From Mycolicibacterium aichiense (GTDB lineage: Bacteria; Actinomycetota; Actinomycetes; Mycobacteriales; Mycobacteriaceae), in contig NZ_AP022561.1 in NCBI RefSeq assembly GCF_010726245.1, forward strand, positions 2,790,001 to 2,854,000: 64,000 nt of DNA, in the 5' to 3' direction. The position numbers were made by a program, and so were the translations under genes. Positions 33,882-42,825 of this stretch are shown here, one piece after another; the first letter of the stretch is position 1; each line of letters opens with the position of its first letter. A model generated the notes under the pieces. That model did not search any database. It worked only from the letters and a program-made list of their open reading frames with translations, and was not told the origin of the DNA.

Positions 33882-34829
33882 ATGATCGGCTCCGAACTCG
33901 ACGCCGCCGGTGTGCACCAGCCCGCACTGCGGGAGGCCTATCGGCAGTGCCGCGTGCTCAACGCCCGCCACGGCAAGACCTTTTTCCTGGCCACCCGGCT
34001 GCTTGCCCCCTACCAACGTCCTGCGGTGCACGCGCTGTACGCCTTCGCTCGTCGCGCCGACGACATCCTCGACGATCGCGACACCGGCCTGAGTCCGGAC
34101 CAGCGCACCTCGGAGCTCACCGCGCTGTCGAACAAACTGTTCACCGGTCTGGTCGACCACGAACCGTGCGACGACGACCCGATCCTGGCGGCAGTGGTCG
34201 ACACGGCACGGCGATACGAGATCGGCTGGGAGTTGTTCGACGACTTCTTGGCCTCCATGCGGATGGACCTCACCGTCACCGACTATCCGGATCGCAGCGC
34301 GCTGGAGCGCTACATGTACGGCTCAGCCGAGGTCATCGGCTTCCAGACCTTGCCGATCCTGGGAACCGTCGCGCCACGCGAGGAGGCCGCGCCCTACGCC
34401 GCGGCTCTGGGAAAAGCCTTTCAGCTGACCAACTTCCTGCGTGATGTCGACGAGGACCTTGCTCGTGGCCGGGTATATCTGCCCGCCGACGAGCTGGCCG
34501 CGCATGGCGTCGACCGCGACCTGCTGTCGTGGTGTCAAGCGCACCGGCGAACCGATGCGCGGGTACGTTCGGCGCTGATGGAACAACATGCGCTCACCCG
34601 CGCCGTGTACGCGCAAGCCCAGCCGGGAATCGCAATGCTGGCACCGATTTCGCGTCCCTGTGTCGAAACCGCGCTGACCCTGTACGCCAAAATCCTGTCC
34701 CGCATCGAAGCGCTGGACTTCGAGATCTTCACGCAGCGGGCCACTGTGGGCACCCCACAGCGTGTCGTTGTCGCCGCCGGCGGCCTCGGACGGGCCTGGG
34801 CCGCCCGCATCCGAGACAGGAGCCGTTGA
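33882..34829 (+). CDS. phytoene/squalene synthase family protein (CrtB-like)
   Basis: 315 residues. Head-to-head prenyl condensation motifs are present: YAFARRADDILDD (about 55-67) and RDVDEDLARGRVYLP (about 188-202), both with the Asp clusters. Likely substrate is two GGPP from the upstream synthase, giving phytoene. There is no phytoene desaturase or lycopene cyclase in the window. ATG at 33882 follows the prenyl synthase by 36 bp. Confidence 0.87.
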   Translation: MIGSELDAAGVHQPALREAYRQCRVLNARHGKTFFLATRLLAPYQRPAVHALYAFARRADDILDDRDTGLSPDQRTSELTALSNKLFTGLVDHEPCDDDPILAAVVDTARRYEIGWELFDDFLASMRMDLTVTDYPDRSALERYMYGSAEVIGFQTLPILGTVAPREEAAPYAAALGKAFQLTNFLRDVDEDLARGRVYLPADELAAHGVDRDLLSWCQAHRRTDARVRSALMEQHALTRAVYAQAQPGIAMLAPISRPCVETALTLYAKILSRIEALDFEIFTQRATVGTPQRVVVAAGGLGRAWAARIRDRSR

Positions 34830-34867
34830 GTGGGCTGCCGTTTCGCCCCAACCCGCCCCGAGCCGCG

Positions 34868-36112
34868 ATGGCGGTAGTACTGGCCTACACCGCACCCGCG
34901 CTGGGCCACCTCTTCCCGTTCTGCGCGCTGCTGACCGAGCTCGCGTCGCGCGGTCACCGGGTGCACGTGCGCACCCTCGCCGCGGGAGTGGAGCTGTGCC
35001 GCGAGTTGGGCTTCGCGGCCGAGGCCGTCGATCCGCGCATCGAGGCGCTTCAGAGCGCGGGCCCGCCCGCCGGCGGCGTGCTGCGTTCGGCAGGCAACAC
35101 CGTGCGCGTGTTGGGCCAGTGCGCACAATACGAAGTCGACGACTTCCGAGATGCCGTCACCGAGGTCGGGCCCGATATCTGCGTGATCGACGCCAACAGC
35201 TGGGGAGCCCAGTCAGCCGCCGAAACGATGCCGGGACCATGGGTGGTGCTCAGTCCGTTCATCCCTTACCTGAGGTCCCCCGGCTCCGCTCCGTTCGGCG
35301 CCGGCGTCGCTCCCCGCCCCGGCCCGATCGGCCTCGTGCGCGACTGGGGCATACAGCTGGTCACCAGCGTCGTGTTCGATCTGCCGTTCAGGTCCGAAAT
35401 ATCGCCGGTGCGAAAGCGTTTGGGGCTGCCGAAAGTACGTAGCGCCGGCCAGCTCCTGCGACGGGCCCCGGCGCTGCTGATTGCGACCGGGAAGCCGTTC
35501 GAGTACCGGCACACCGACTGGGGCCCGAACGTGGAGCTCATGGGTCCGGCCGCGTTCGACCCACCACGCACCGGCGACGAATCGTGGCTCGACGAGATCG
35601 AGGCCCCCATCGTGCTGGTGACAACGTCGTCGTTGGCCCAAGCCGACAACGAACTCGTCGGCACCGCCATCGACGCACTCGAAGGGCTGCCGGTGCACGT
35701 GGTGGCAACACTGCCCGGCGGGGGCAACGTCGATGTGCGGCAACGTCCCGGAGCCACCCTGTCCCGCTTCACCTCGCACTCGGCGATCCTGGATCGCACG
35801 GTGTGCGTCATCACCCACGGCGGGATGGGCATCACGCAAAAGGCGTTGGCCCGTGGAATCCCGGTCTGTGTGGTGCCTTTCGGGCGCGACCAGTTCGAAG
35901 TGGCGCGCCGGGTCGAAATCGCGCGATGCGGGACGCGCTTACCGGCCCGCCGGCTCACCAGAGCGCGCCTGCGCGCCGCGGTCGAAGAGGCGATGACGAT
36001 GGCTGAGGGTGCGGCCGCGGTGGCAGCCGGGTTCGAGGCCACCGGCGGGGTGCGTCGCGGCGCCGACCGCGTGGAGGGCCTGCTGCAGAAATGGCCGCTG
36101 CGAACGCCGTGA
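34868..36112 (+). CDS. MGT-type UDP-glycosyltransferase
   Basis: 414 residues. GT-B fold, GT1-like: N-terminal TAPALGHLFPFCALLTELASRGHRV and C-terminal THGGMGITQKALARGIPVCVVPFGRDQFEVARRV, where the HGG and DQ motifs bind the nucleotide sugar. Such proteins glycosylate small hydrophobic acceptors. Position after crtE- and crtB-like genes makes a carotenoid or terpenoid acceptor plausible. It ends 2 bp from the convergent hydrolase gene. Confidence 0.85.
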   Translation: MAVVLAYTAPALGHLFPFCALLTELASRGHRVHVRTLAAGVELCRELGFAAEAVDPRIEALQSAGPPAGGVLRSAGNTVRVLGQCAQYEVDDFRDAVTEVGPDICVIDANSWGAQSAAETMPGPWVVLSPFIPYLRSPGSAPFGAGVAPRPGPIGLVRDWGIQLVTSVVFDLPFRSEISPVRKRLGLPKVRSAGQLLRRAPALLIATGKPFEYRHTDWGPNVELMGPAAFDPPRTGDESWLDEIEAPIVLVTTSSLAQADNELVGTAIDALEGLPVHVVATLPGGGNVDVRQRPGATLSRFTSHSAILDRTVCVITHGGMGITQKALARGIPVCVVPFGRDQFEVARRVEIARCGTRLPARRLTRARLRAAVEEAMTMAEGAAAVAAGFEATGGVRRGADRVEGLLQKWPLRTP

Positions 36113-36114
36113 CG

Positions 36115-37155
36115 CTAGACCAGCCCGAGGCGGGCTGCCTGCGCGACCGCGGCCGTCCGGGACGTCGCCCCCAGCTTGCGGCGAATGTTCGCGACGTGCC
36201 GGTGCACGGTATGCGGGCTCAGCTGGAGCTGCTCGGCGATCTCGCGATCCCCGAGACCGTGTGCGACACAACCGAGAACCTCGCGTTCCCGCTCGGACAG
36301 CAGCACAGACTCGCGGTCGGCAACGGGTTGCGCCGTCTGGTCGGAGAGCAGACCCTGACGGCAGGCGCGGATGACGGACTCGATGTCACCGTGCCAGGGA
36401 AAGTGCGATTGCCCTTGCAGCGGAATGAATTTCGCGCCACGGATGGCGGCTGCGACCTCTCGTCCGAGCCGGTACGGGACCGCGCGGTCATCACGCCGAT
36501 GCACCACCGTCGTCGGCTGACGCACCAGCGGAAGGTGTTCGCGGATATCGAATCGGTAGACCAGGCTCAGCAGTTCGGCGGCGGTGTCCGCGGACGCCGA
36601 CTCACGTTGCAGCCGCGCGAAACGCTCATGCTCGGCCGCCTCGGCACTGCCGAGAAAGATGTCGCTCAGCATCCGCGACCCGAGCCCCCAGTGGGCGCGC
36701 ACCGCCGCCACGATCGCGTCGCCAACCCCCGGGGCCGTCAGCTCTTCCCCGTGCGGGTACGACCCGTACAACACCAGCCGCTCCACGCGATCCGGGAACG
36801 CGGCGGCGAAGGCCGTGGCGGTACAGCTGCCCGACGAACCGCCGATCAGCGACACCCGATCGAGCCCGAGCTCATCGAGCAACGCACGCAACGCCGTGAC
36901 CTCGCCGTCGAGACTGAGATCGGCCCGGCGCACCGCGCGGTCCGACATTCCGACCCCGAGCCGGTCATAGCGAATCAGGGTGTACCCGTCCGCGACGCCC
37001 TCCCAGAACCGCCGGACACCGGGGTTCTGCCAATCCAGTTCGAGGTGGCTCACCCACCACGCGGGCGCCACCAGCGGCGGACCGTCGCCGCGCACCTCGT
37101 ACGCCAGACGCCGCTCGCCGACCGGCAGGAAGCGAATCTCGGATTTCTCGAGCAT
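36115..37155 (-). CDS. alpha/beta-hydrolase - LuxR HTH fusion
   Basis: 346 residues in two parts. Residues 1-265 are an alpha/beta hydrolase with nucleophile elbow G105-G-S107-S-G109, acid D222/D223 and H251. Residues about 286-331 are a LuxR/GerE HTH (SEREREVLGCVAHGLGDREI, SPHTVHRHVANIRRKLG). This gives a one-component regulator whose sensor is an intact-looking hydrolase, as seen in some mycobacterial regulators. It converges on the glycosyltransferase, so there is no obvious target gene in the window. Confidence 0.85.
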   Translation of the reverse strand: MLEKSEIRFLPVGERRLAYEVRGDGPPLVAPAWWVSHLELDWQNPGVRRFWEGVADGYTLIRYDRLGVGMSDRAVRRADLSLDGEVTALRALLDELGLDRVSLIGGSSGSCTATAFAAAFPDRVERLVLYGSYPHGEELTAPGVGDAIVAAVRAHWGLGSRMLSDIFLGSAEAAEHERFARLQRESASADTAAELLSLVYRFDIREHLPLVRQPTTVVHRRDDRAVPYRLGREVAAAIRGAKFIPLQGQSHFPWHGDIESVIRACRQGLLSDQTAQPVADRESVLLSEREREVLGCVAHGLGDREIAEQLQLSPHTVHRHVANIRRKLGATSRTAAVAQAARLGLV

Positions 37156-37176
37156 CGCCGGTGAGCTTACGACGCC

Positions 37177-37917
37177 TTATCGGGGCGGATCACCCTTCCA
37201 CAAGAAGCTGTTGACGTACTTGCCGAGATCCTGCGCCAGTTCCAGATTCGCGCCCGACGGCACGCCGGGCCCGTTGCCCGGTGCGAACTTACGGTAGGGC
37301 CCGATGGCGGCACCGACCAGCGCGAGATCGTTCTTCACCGCCGCCATCACGACGATCCTCGTGCGGGACCCCGCTGCGCCGCCCTGCGGATAGACGTCGA
37401 GCACTTCACCGAAACCGAGCTGGTAACCGACCGTCGAGTTGGGCAGGACATAGGCCACCGTTGCGTCGGGCTGCTTGTCCTTGAGGAGATCGTCGATCAC
37501 CTCCTCGGCGGAACGGCCCTGGGCCGGGACCCCGAACAGCTCCATCGCCCCGCCGTCGCCGCCGGTGTACGTCGCCGAGACGCCGTCGTCCTGCATCGTG
37601 ACCTTGTACGCCGTGCCCTCCGCCGGATAGGACACCGAGAACTCGCCGTCGGAAGACACGAAACGCGGACTCGCCTGAACCGGCACACCCGTCGGCGGCC
37701 GCCCGCAATCGGGTGGACACGCGTAACGCACAGACGGGCCACCGGCTACCGCCCAGGCCGCCGTCGAGGCCCCGACCAGTACCCCCAGCGTGACGACCAG
37801 TGGCACGAGCATCCGTCGCAACGGGGTGAACCGTTGCGGCCCAGCGGTATACGCACCCGGCTCCACGGCGTAACCGGGATAGAGTTCCGATGTCTGTGGC
37901 GCGGTCGGCGCACTCAT
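37177..37917 (-). CDS. single-TM exported protein, third gene of S53 operon
   Basis: 246 residues. One transmembrane helix (about 36-58) follows a Pro/Tyr-rich cytosolic segment, then an extracytoplasmic beta-rich domain (about 90-235) with RFVSSDGEFSVSYPAEGTAY at its start. That pattern resembles PsbP-like/LpqN-like exported domains, though I cannot name the family. Start overlaps the stop of the zinc-ribbon gene by ATGA, so it is translationally coupled to it. Confidence 0.7.
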   Translation of the reverse strand: MSAPTAPQTSELYPGYAVEPGAYTAGPQRFTPLRRMLVPLVVTLGVLVGASTAAWAVAGGPSVRYACPPDCGRPPTGVPVQASPRFVSSDGEFSVSYPAEGTAYKVTMQDDGVSATYTGGDGGAMELFGVPAQGRSAEEVIDDLLKDKQPDATVAYVLPNSTVGYQLGFGEVLDVYPQGGAAGSRTRIVVMAAVKNDLALVGAAIGPYRKFAPGNGPGVPSGANLELAQDLGKYVNSFLWKGDPPR

Positions 37918-39095
37918 GATTCTGCCGTCGCAATCTGGCGCTGCGGGCGGTCTTGTCGACGCTGCGCCCGGGAGGTCTGCGAAGCCGCCTGTGCGGCGAC
38001 GCCGCAGGCTGGGCAGAACGTGGTGTCGGGTACCACGTGCTGACACCACACACAGAGAATCGGAAGCGCCGGATAGGTCTCGACGTCCTCGTCCCGCAAC
38101 ATGGTGACCTGCAGCGCCAGTCGCAAAGCGATCACCGCTGCGACCGCGAACACGATGTGCACGCAGAATTGCAGGTAGGGCGGCAGCCGGTAGGCCTGGG
38201 CCAGGCCGACGCAGGCGTAGGCCGCCGCGCCGATGATCAACCCGACACCGCCGACCGCCACCGTGCGCAGATTGCGGCGGTTGACGTACCACAGCCATGC
38301 TCCGATGAGGGCGCTGAGCGACAGGCCCGTCAACGGCTCCCCGATTCCTCGCACCCCGGCTTGGAGCAGGAGGTCCTCGACGGGCAGATCGCCGGTCACC
38401 GCGCTGTCCCCGAACTGCGGGATCATTCTGATCACGTTGGTGGCGAGCAGGAACATCGCGCCGCCCAGCAGGCCGATTACGGCGCCGTGCAACGACTCTC
38501 GCACCGGAGGCCGCAGCAACCGGACGACGATCACCGGTAATTGCATCGCCAGCAAGCCGCCGAAGGGAATGATCACCGCGTCGCGCAGCAGACGTGCGGT
38601 GGGGACCTGCGCGCCCAGCCCGAGACTGTAGGACTCGGCCACGATGGCGCCGGTCAAGGTCGCCCACGCCACCCCAACCGCAGCCCCCAGGACGGCGGTC
38701 AGAACCCATACCCAGGCAGGCAGGTCGGTCAACAGCCGGGACTCGATCAGATAGATCGCGATCAGCGTGGGCGGCGCGAAAATGGCCAGCGCCAGCATCG
38801 GGACGTACCACTGCAGCACGCAGAACGCGACGAGCACGGCCAGCAGAAGCCCGAGTGCGAACCGGAACGCGACCCGGGAGCGACTCGGCAGGTGCGGGAA
38901 CATCGAGCTCACGATCGCCGGCTGGAGCACGTTCTCGCCCGGCGCGGCGGCGAAGTCGCTCACCCGCAGCCGGCTGGGACGCTTGTCCGAAGCCACCGAG
39001 AGGTGTGCGCCGCAACGCACACAGAACCGGCCCGCGGGGACGTCATGGGCGCAGCCCGGGCACGGCATCGTCGCGATGTCTGGATGATCGGTCAT
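37914..39095 (-). CDS. multi-pass membrane protein with zinc ribbons at both ends
   Basis: 393 residues. N-terminal ribbon CPGC (12-15) with CVRC (26-29), then about eight membrane helices, then a C-terminal ribbon CVWC with CPAC near residue 360. Two cytosolic zinc ribbons flanking a membrane core is an uncommon layout. It overlaps both neighbours by ATGA. I see no protease or transporter signature in the membrane part. Confidence 0.75.
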   Translation of the reverse strand: MTDHPDIATMPCPGCAHDVPAGRFCVRCGAHLSVASDKRPSRLRVSDFAAAPGENVLQPAIVSSMFPHLPSRSRVAFRFALGLLLAVLVAFCVLQWYVPMLALAIFAPPTLIAIYLIESRLLTDLPAWVWVLTAVLGAAVGVAWATLTGAIVAESYSLGLGAQVPTARLLRDAVIIPFGGLLAMQLPVIVVRLLRPPVRESLHGAVIGLLGGAMFLLATNVIRMIPQFGDSAVTGDLPVEDLLLQAGVRGIGEPLTGLSLSALIGAWLWYVNRRNLRTVAVGGVGLIIGAAAYACVGLAQAYRLPPYLQFCVHIVFAVAAVIALRLALQVTMLRDEDVETYPALPILCVWCQHVVPDTTFCPACGVAAQAASQTSRAQRRQDRPQRQIATAES

Positions 39096-40705
39096 CGCGG
39101 GGACCGTTGCACGTCGAGGATGTCGCGCACCATGTTGTCGACGTCGGGACTGCCCAGGCCGGTGACCATGTCGTAGCCCGGCTGTGAAATCGCGACAGCG
39201 TTGGTGCCCAACGTGATGTCGTGGAATGCCGGCCGGGCAGCGCCGGCTTTCAGCCGGTAGAGCATCGGATTGAGCTCACCGACCGGCCGCCCGCCGTTGG
39301 CGACCAGGAACTGATTCATCACCGCGGCGATACCGGCCCAGATCGGTGCGGATTGCGACGTGCCACCCCCGACCACCAGCTGCTGGTTCTGCACGATGAC
39401 CGCACCGGTCGAGTTGTCGGCCACCGCCGAGACATCGGGTGTCAGCCGGCGAACGGTGTTGGTCGTCGTGGTCACAGCGGCCTGCCACGGCGGCCGGTCG
39501 AAGAGGTTGGACACCCCACCACCACTCCCCTGCGTCAACGGACCGTCGCTCCAGGCTTGTTCACCCAGCCACCGGTAGTTCTCGTCGGTGGACAGCGTGG
39601 TCCCACCTACGCTGGTCACCTCGGGTAGCGACGCGACGGCATCGAGCCCCACGTCGGCGGGTCCGGGTGGCGCCGACCAGTCATGGCCGCGTTTGCATTC
39701 CAGGCCGGCCAGATCTCCGCTCGCGTCGAACACCGTGGTGCCGTGGGCAAGTGCGGTCGAGATCGCACCACGGATCGGGGCCAGGTCGGCCGCGGTGATC
39801 AGCCTGTCGCAGCCCCAGCCGATGGACAGACTCCACACCGCCCCGGGGAACTGCCGGTCCACCGACTGCATCAGCTCGGCGATCTTGACGTAGGTGCTAC
39901 CACCGGCGACCGTCGTCCTGGCGTTCACCAGCACTTTGCGTGCATCGGGTGCGATCGCGTGGGCGACTTGCAGATCCATCGTCGATTCGCCGCTGCGTTG
40001 CTCGGGCACGCCGCCGACGACCTCGGGAACCAGCCGGGGCAAACCGTAGGTGGCGGTGAACATGTCCAGGTCGGCCTGGTCGAATCCGTCGAATCCGAAG
40101 ACCGCGATGGTGCCACCCCTGCCGGTGTAGCCGGCCTCGGTCAGCGGGCGCACGTTGTAGGTCGTCCGCAGGGAGTCGGGCGGCAGGCTGTGGTCGGGCA
40201 CGTCCAGCGGCCGGAACGACGGGCTGTTGGAGTGGTAGGGCGAGTAGCTGAGGATCCGCCCGAGACCAGTCACCTTGTCACGCAACGATGCCGGGACCGC
40301 GGGCTGCTGAGGCGAGGCGTAGAACACCTGGCCGGCCTTCGCGCGGAAGTCGTGGACGACCACGTGGAACGCGGCCGCGACACGAGCGGGTGGGCCGCTG
40401 ATCACCGCCCAGCGCGCTCCGGGCTGCCACCGGACCGACAGGCCGTTGGCCGTGGCCCACGCGTCGAGCCGGTCGGGGCGTTGCGCGTCAGGCAGCTCCG
40501 CGGTCAGCTCGACGCTGCGCGCCTGCGAGTCGCCCAGATTCGTCGCCCCCGCGAGCAGCAACGCGAACGGGCCCGAAATCAGCTGCGGGAGCCCGGAGTC
40601 CGAATGCGGTCGGAACGCGATCGCCGCGACGACCACTGCACCGGCGACCAACAGGACGAGTGGCACCCGCAGTGCGCGCACAGCGACCTGTGCTCCCCTC
40701 GACAC
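39092..40705 (-). CDS. membrane-anchored S53 (sedolisin/kumamolisin) peptidase
   Basis: 537 residues. A signal-anchor helix (about 12-31) is followed by a pro-kumamolisin-type prodomain (about 60-165) and an S53 catalytic domain. The Ser-Glu-Asp triad is complete: E240-x-x-x-D244 (GESTMDLQVAHA), D327 as the oxyanion Asp (VFDASGD) and S450 (GGTSQSAPIWAG). Acid serine protease located outside the membrane. First gene of a three-gene operon coupled by ATGA overlaps. Confidence 0.9.
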   Translation of the reverse strand: MSRGAQVAVRALRVPLVLLVAGAVVVAAIAFRPHSDSGLPQLISGPFALLLAGATNLGDSQARSVELTAELPDAQRPDRLDAWATANGLSVRWQPGARWAVISGPPARVAAAFHVVVHDFRAKAGQVFYASPQQPAVPASLRDKVTGLGRILSYSPYHSNSPSFRPLDVPDHSLPPDSLRTTYNVRPLTEAGYTGRGGTIAVFGFDGFDQADLDMFTATYGLPRLVPEVVGGVPEQRSGESTMDLQVAHAIAPDARKVLVNARTTVAGGSTYVKIAELMQSVDRQFPGAVWSLSIGWGCDRLITAADLAPIRGAISTALAHGTTVFDASGDLAGLECKRGHDWSAPPGPADVGLDAVASLPEVTSVGGTTLSTDENYRWLGEQAWSDGPLTQGSGGGVSNLFDRPPWQAAVTTTTNTVRRLTPDVSAVADNSTGAVIVQNQQLVVGGGTSQSAPIWAGIAAVMNQFLVANGGRPVGELNPMLYRLKAGAARPAFHDITLGTNAVAISQPGYDMVTGLGSPDVDNMVRDILDVQRSPR

Positions 40706-40742
40706 CCCGCCAAGTTAGCGCATGGGGCAAATAAATGGCGAG

Positions 40743-41183
40743 CTATCCGGTCAGGCAGCCGAGCTGGTACAGCGCAGCGGGGATCGTCGCGTCCGCGGGA
40801 GCGGGCGTGGTCGAGGCGTTGGTGCCGCAGACCTTCTGCTTGTCCTGGCTGACCCACTGGCCGCCGTGCTGCGCGAACACCAGCGTGCTCGGGGCACCCA
40901 TGTCCGGATTGGCCGTGCTGGACCAGAGCCCGCTGGTGACCGCCCAACCGTCGGCGCATGCCACGTTGTCGATCCGGTAGATGTTGTCCTTGCTCACGGC
41001 ATGGACGGCCGCGGTGGCCGCGTCGGCGAACGCTGCCTTGTCGCAACCGGCCGCAGCGGCAGTACGTGTACTCGTGGTGCCCGACGGTGCGGGCGAACCC
41101 GACGACGAGCATCCGGACAGACCGATGATCGTCAGCCCAACCAGCGCGACGACGCCCAGTCGACGGGCGGTGTGGTTCATCAT
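40743..41183 (-). CDS. small lipoprotein
   Basis: 146 residues. Signal peptide to LSGC (lipobox, Cys at about 25), then a Ser/Thr-rich linker and a compact domain with four cysteines (GCDKAAF, VACADGW, KVCGTN, LGCLTG). No family recognised. It lies just upstream of the S53 operon on the same strand, but 38 bp and no overlap separate them. Confidence 0.75.
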   Translation of the reverse strand: MMNHTARRLGVVALVGLTIIGLSGCSSSGSPAPSGTTSTRTAAAAGCDKAAFADAATAAVHAVSKDNIYRIDNVACADGWAVTSGLWSSTANPDMGAPSTLVFAQHGGQWVSQDKQKVCGTNASTTPAPADATIPAALYQLGCLTG

Positions 41184-41215
41184 CGGTCTCCCCCAGTGCC
41201 GAAATGGACTGCCAA

Positions 41216-41255
41216 AAATGGACGGTGGCCATCAGACAATAGCCACCGTCCATTT
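41216..41255 (-). terminator. intrinsic terminator after the HtrA gene
   Basis: Perfect 14-bp arms (AAATGGACGGTGGC at 41216-41229, GCCACCGTCCATTT at 41242-41255) with a 12-nt loop. On the minus strand the stem is followed by a TTTTT run from 41218 down. It sits 18 bp beyond the HtrA stop codon. Confidence 0.85.
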
Positions 41256-41272
41256 CGAGATGGGTTGTGCTG

Positions 41273-42685
41273 CTAGGACTGAATCTGTCCGAGGGTGACC
41301 TGCACGGTGCGTGACGCGCCCGACGGGTCGTTGTAGGTCAGCGTGACGTTGTCGCCAGGCGCCTTGGAATGGATGGCCGCGACGAGCGCCTCCGGGCCGT
41401 CGATCACCTTGTTGTCGACCTTGGTGATCACCGCACCCTTCGACATGCCTGCCGCTGCGGCCGGGCTTCCGTCGGCGACACCGGCGACCAGTGCACCGCG
41501 TGCGCTGTCGTCGGAGCTGAGCTGAACACCGAGCGAGGCTCGCTGCACCGTTCCGGTCGAAATCAGTTCGTCAGCAATGCGTTTCGCTTGGTCAACCGGA
41601 ATCGCGAAGCCAAGCCCGATTGATCCGCTCTGCGCCGCCTGCGAATCCTGGCCGCTGCCAAGGGAAGCGATCGCAGAGTTGACGCCGATCAGTTCGCCGT
41701 TCATGTTCACCAGCGCGCCACCGGAGTTACCGGGGTTGATCGCCGCATCGGTCTGGATGGCGCTCATGACCGAATGCTGGCCGGACTGCTCGTCGCCGGT
41801 GGCGACGGGACGGTCCAGCGCGCTGATGATGCCCGTCGTCACGGTGCCCTGCAGACCCAGCGGCGAGCCGATCGCGACAACGTTCTGGCCGACCTTCAGA
41901 TCCTTCGAGGATCCGATCGTGATCGGGGTCAGGCCCGAAACGTTCTGAGCCCGAACCACCGCGATGTCGTCGGCGGGGTCAGCGCCCACGACCGTGAACG
42001 GCACGGTCCGGCCGTCGGAGAACGTGACCGTCGCCGCAATCCCTCCGCCGCTCTGGCCGAACGGCCGGCCGCCGCGTCCGCCGGGGAACTGACCGTCCGG
42101 CCCGTCCTCGACTGCCATCGGCCCGCTACCCGCGCCCTGGGCAGCGGCAGCCACGACGTGATTGTTGGTCAAGATCAGCCCGTCGGAGCTCAGGATGATT
42201 CCGGACCCCTCCTCACTGCCTTGACCAGTGGAGATCTGCAGCTTCACGACACTGGGCAGCACCTTGTCCGAGACCTGCTCGACCGACCCGACGGGTGCCG
42301 CGCTGGCCGGCTGGCCGGCGACGGCGGGGTTCTTCGGCGCCCCGGGTACGAGTTGCCCCTGTGCGGTAGCCGTCGGGCGCCCGGCATGGTCGACCACGGC
42401 GACCGCCCCGGCGGCGCCGGCAATCATCGCGACCACGGCCGTACCGCCGACCAACACACCCACCCGCGACCTCATCCGTTGCCGGGGATTTTGCTGTGAT
42501 GCAGATCTCCCATCCCGGGGCCGGGCCACGTACGGTGGCGGATACATCTGCGTGGTGTCGGCGTCGCCGTAACCATATTGATATCCACCGGGGCGCCACT
42601 GCCCTGAATTAGAATGTTCCACAGAATCTTTCGGCTGCCACCGGTAGTGGCTTTCCTGGGGCGACTGTTGTGACCTGTAGTCCAT
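41273..42685 (-). CDS. HtrA/DegP-type serine protease (PepD-like)
   Basis: 470 residues. Proline-rich cytosolic N-terminus, one transmembrane helix (about 74-98), then a trypsin-like domain with H176 (NNHVV), D240 (DDIAVV) and S321 (NPGNSGGAL), and a PDZ domain (about 380-465). Periplasmic quality-control protease like mycobacterial PepD/HtrA2. Divergent from an FKBP lipoprotein, itself a folding factor, suggesting shared envelope-stress control. Confidence 0.92.
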   Translation of the reverse strand: MDYRSQQSPQESHYRWQPKDSVEHSNSGQWRPGGYQYGYGDADTTQMYPPPYVARPRDGRSASQQNPRQRMRSRVGVLVGGTAVVAMIAGAAGAVAVVDHAGRPTATAQGQLVPGAPKNPAVAGQPASAAPVGSVEQVSDKVLPSVVKLQISTGQGSEEGSGIILSSDGLILTNNHVVAAAAQGAGSGPMAVEDGPDGQFPGGRGGRPFGQSGGGIAATVTFSDGRTVPFTVVGADPADDIAVVRAQNVSGLTPITIGSSKDLKVGQNVVAIGSPLGLQGTVTTGIISALDRPVATGDEQSGQHSVMSAIQTDAAINPGNSGGALVNMNGELIGVNSAIASLGSGQDSQAAQSGSIGLGFAIPVDQAKRIADELISTGTVQRASLGVQLSSDDSARGALVAGVADGSPAAAAGMSKGAVITKVDNKVIDGPEALVAAIHSKAPGDNVTLTYNDPSGASRTVQVTLGQIQS

Positions 42686-42825
42686 TGCGTTGCGTTTCGC
42701 TTTCTCGTGACAAGAACCATCTGCGCCTCAAGGCGCCTGAAAGCAGTTTGCCTACGCCATCTGAGGCTTTGCTGAGAAAGAGTTCGGTGTGAGCCAAGAC
42801 TTTCGCCGAGTCAATCCGCTGTAGC

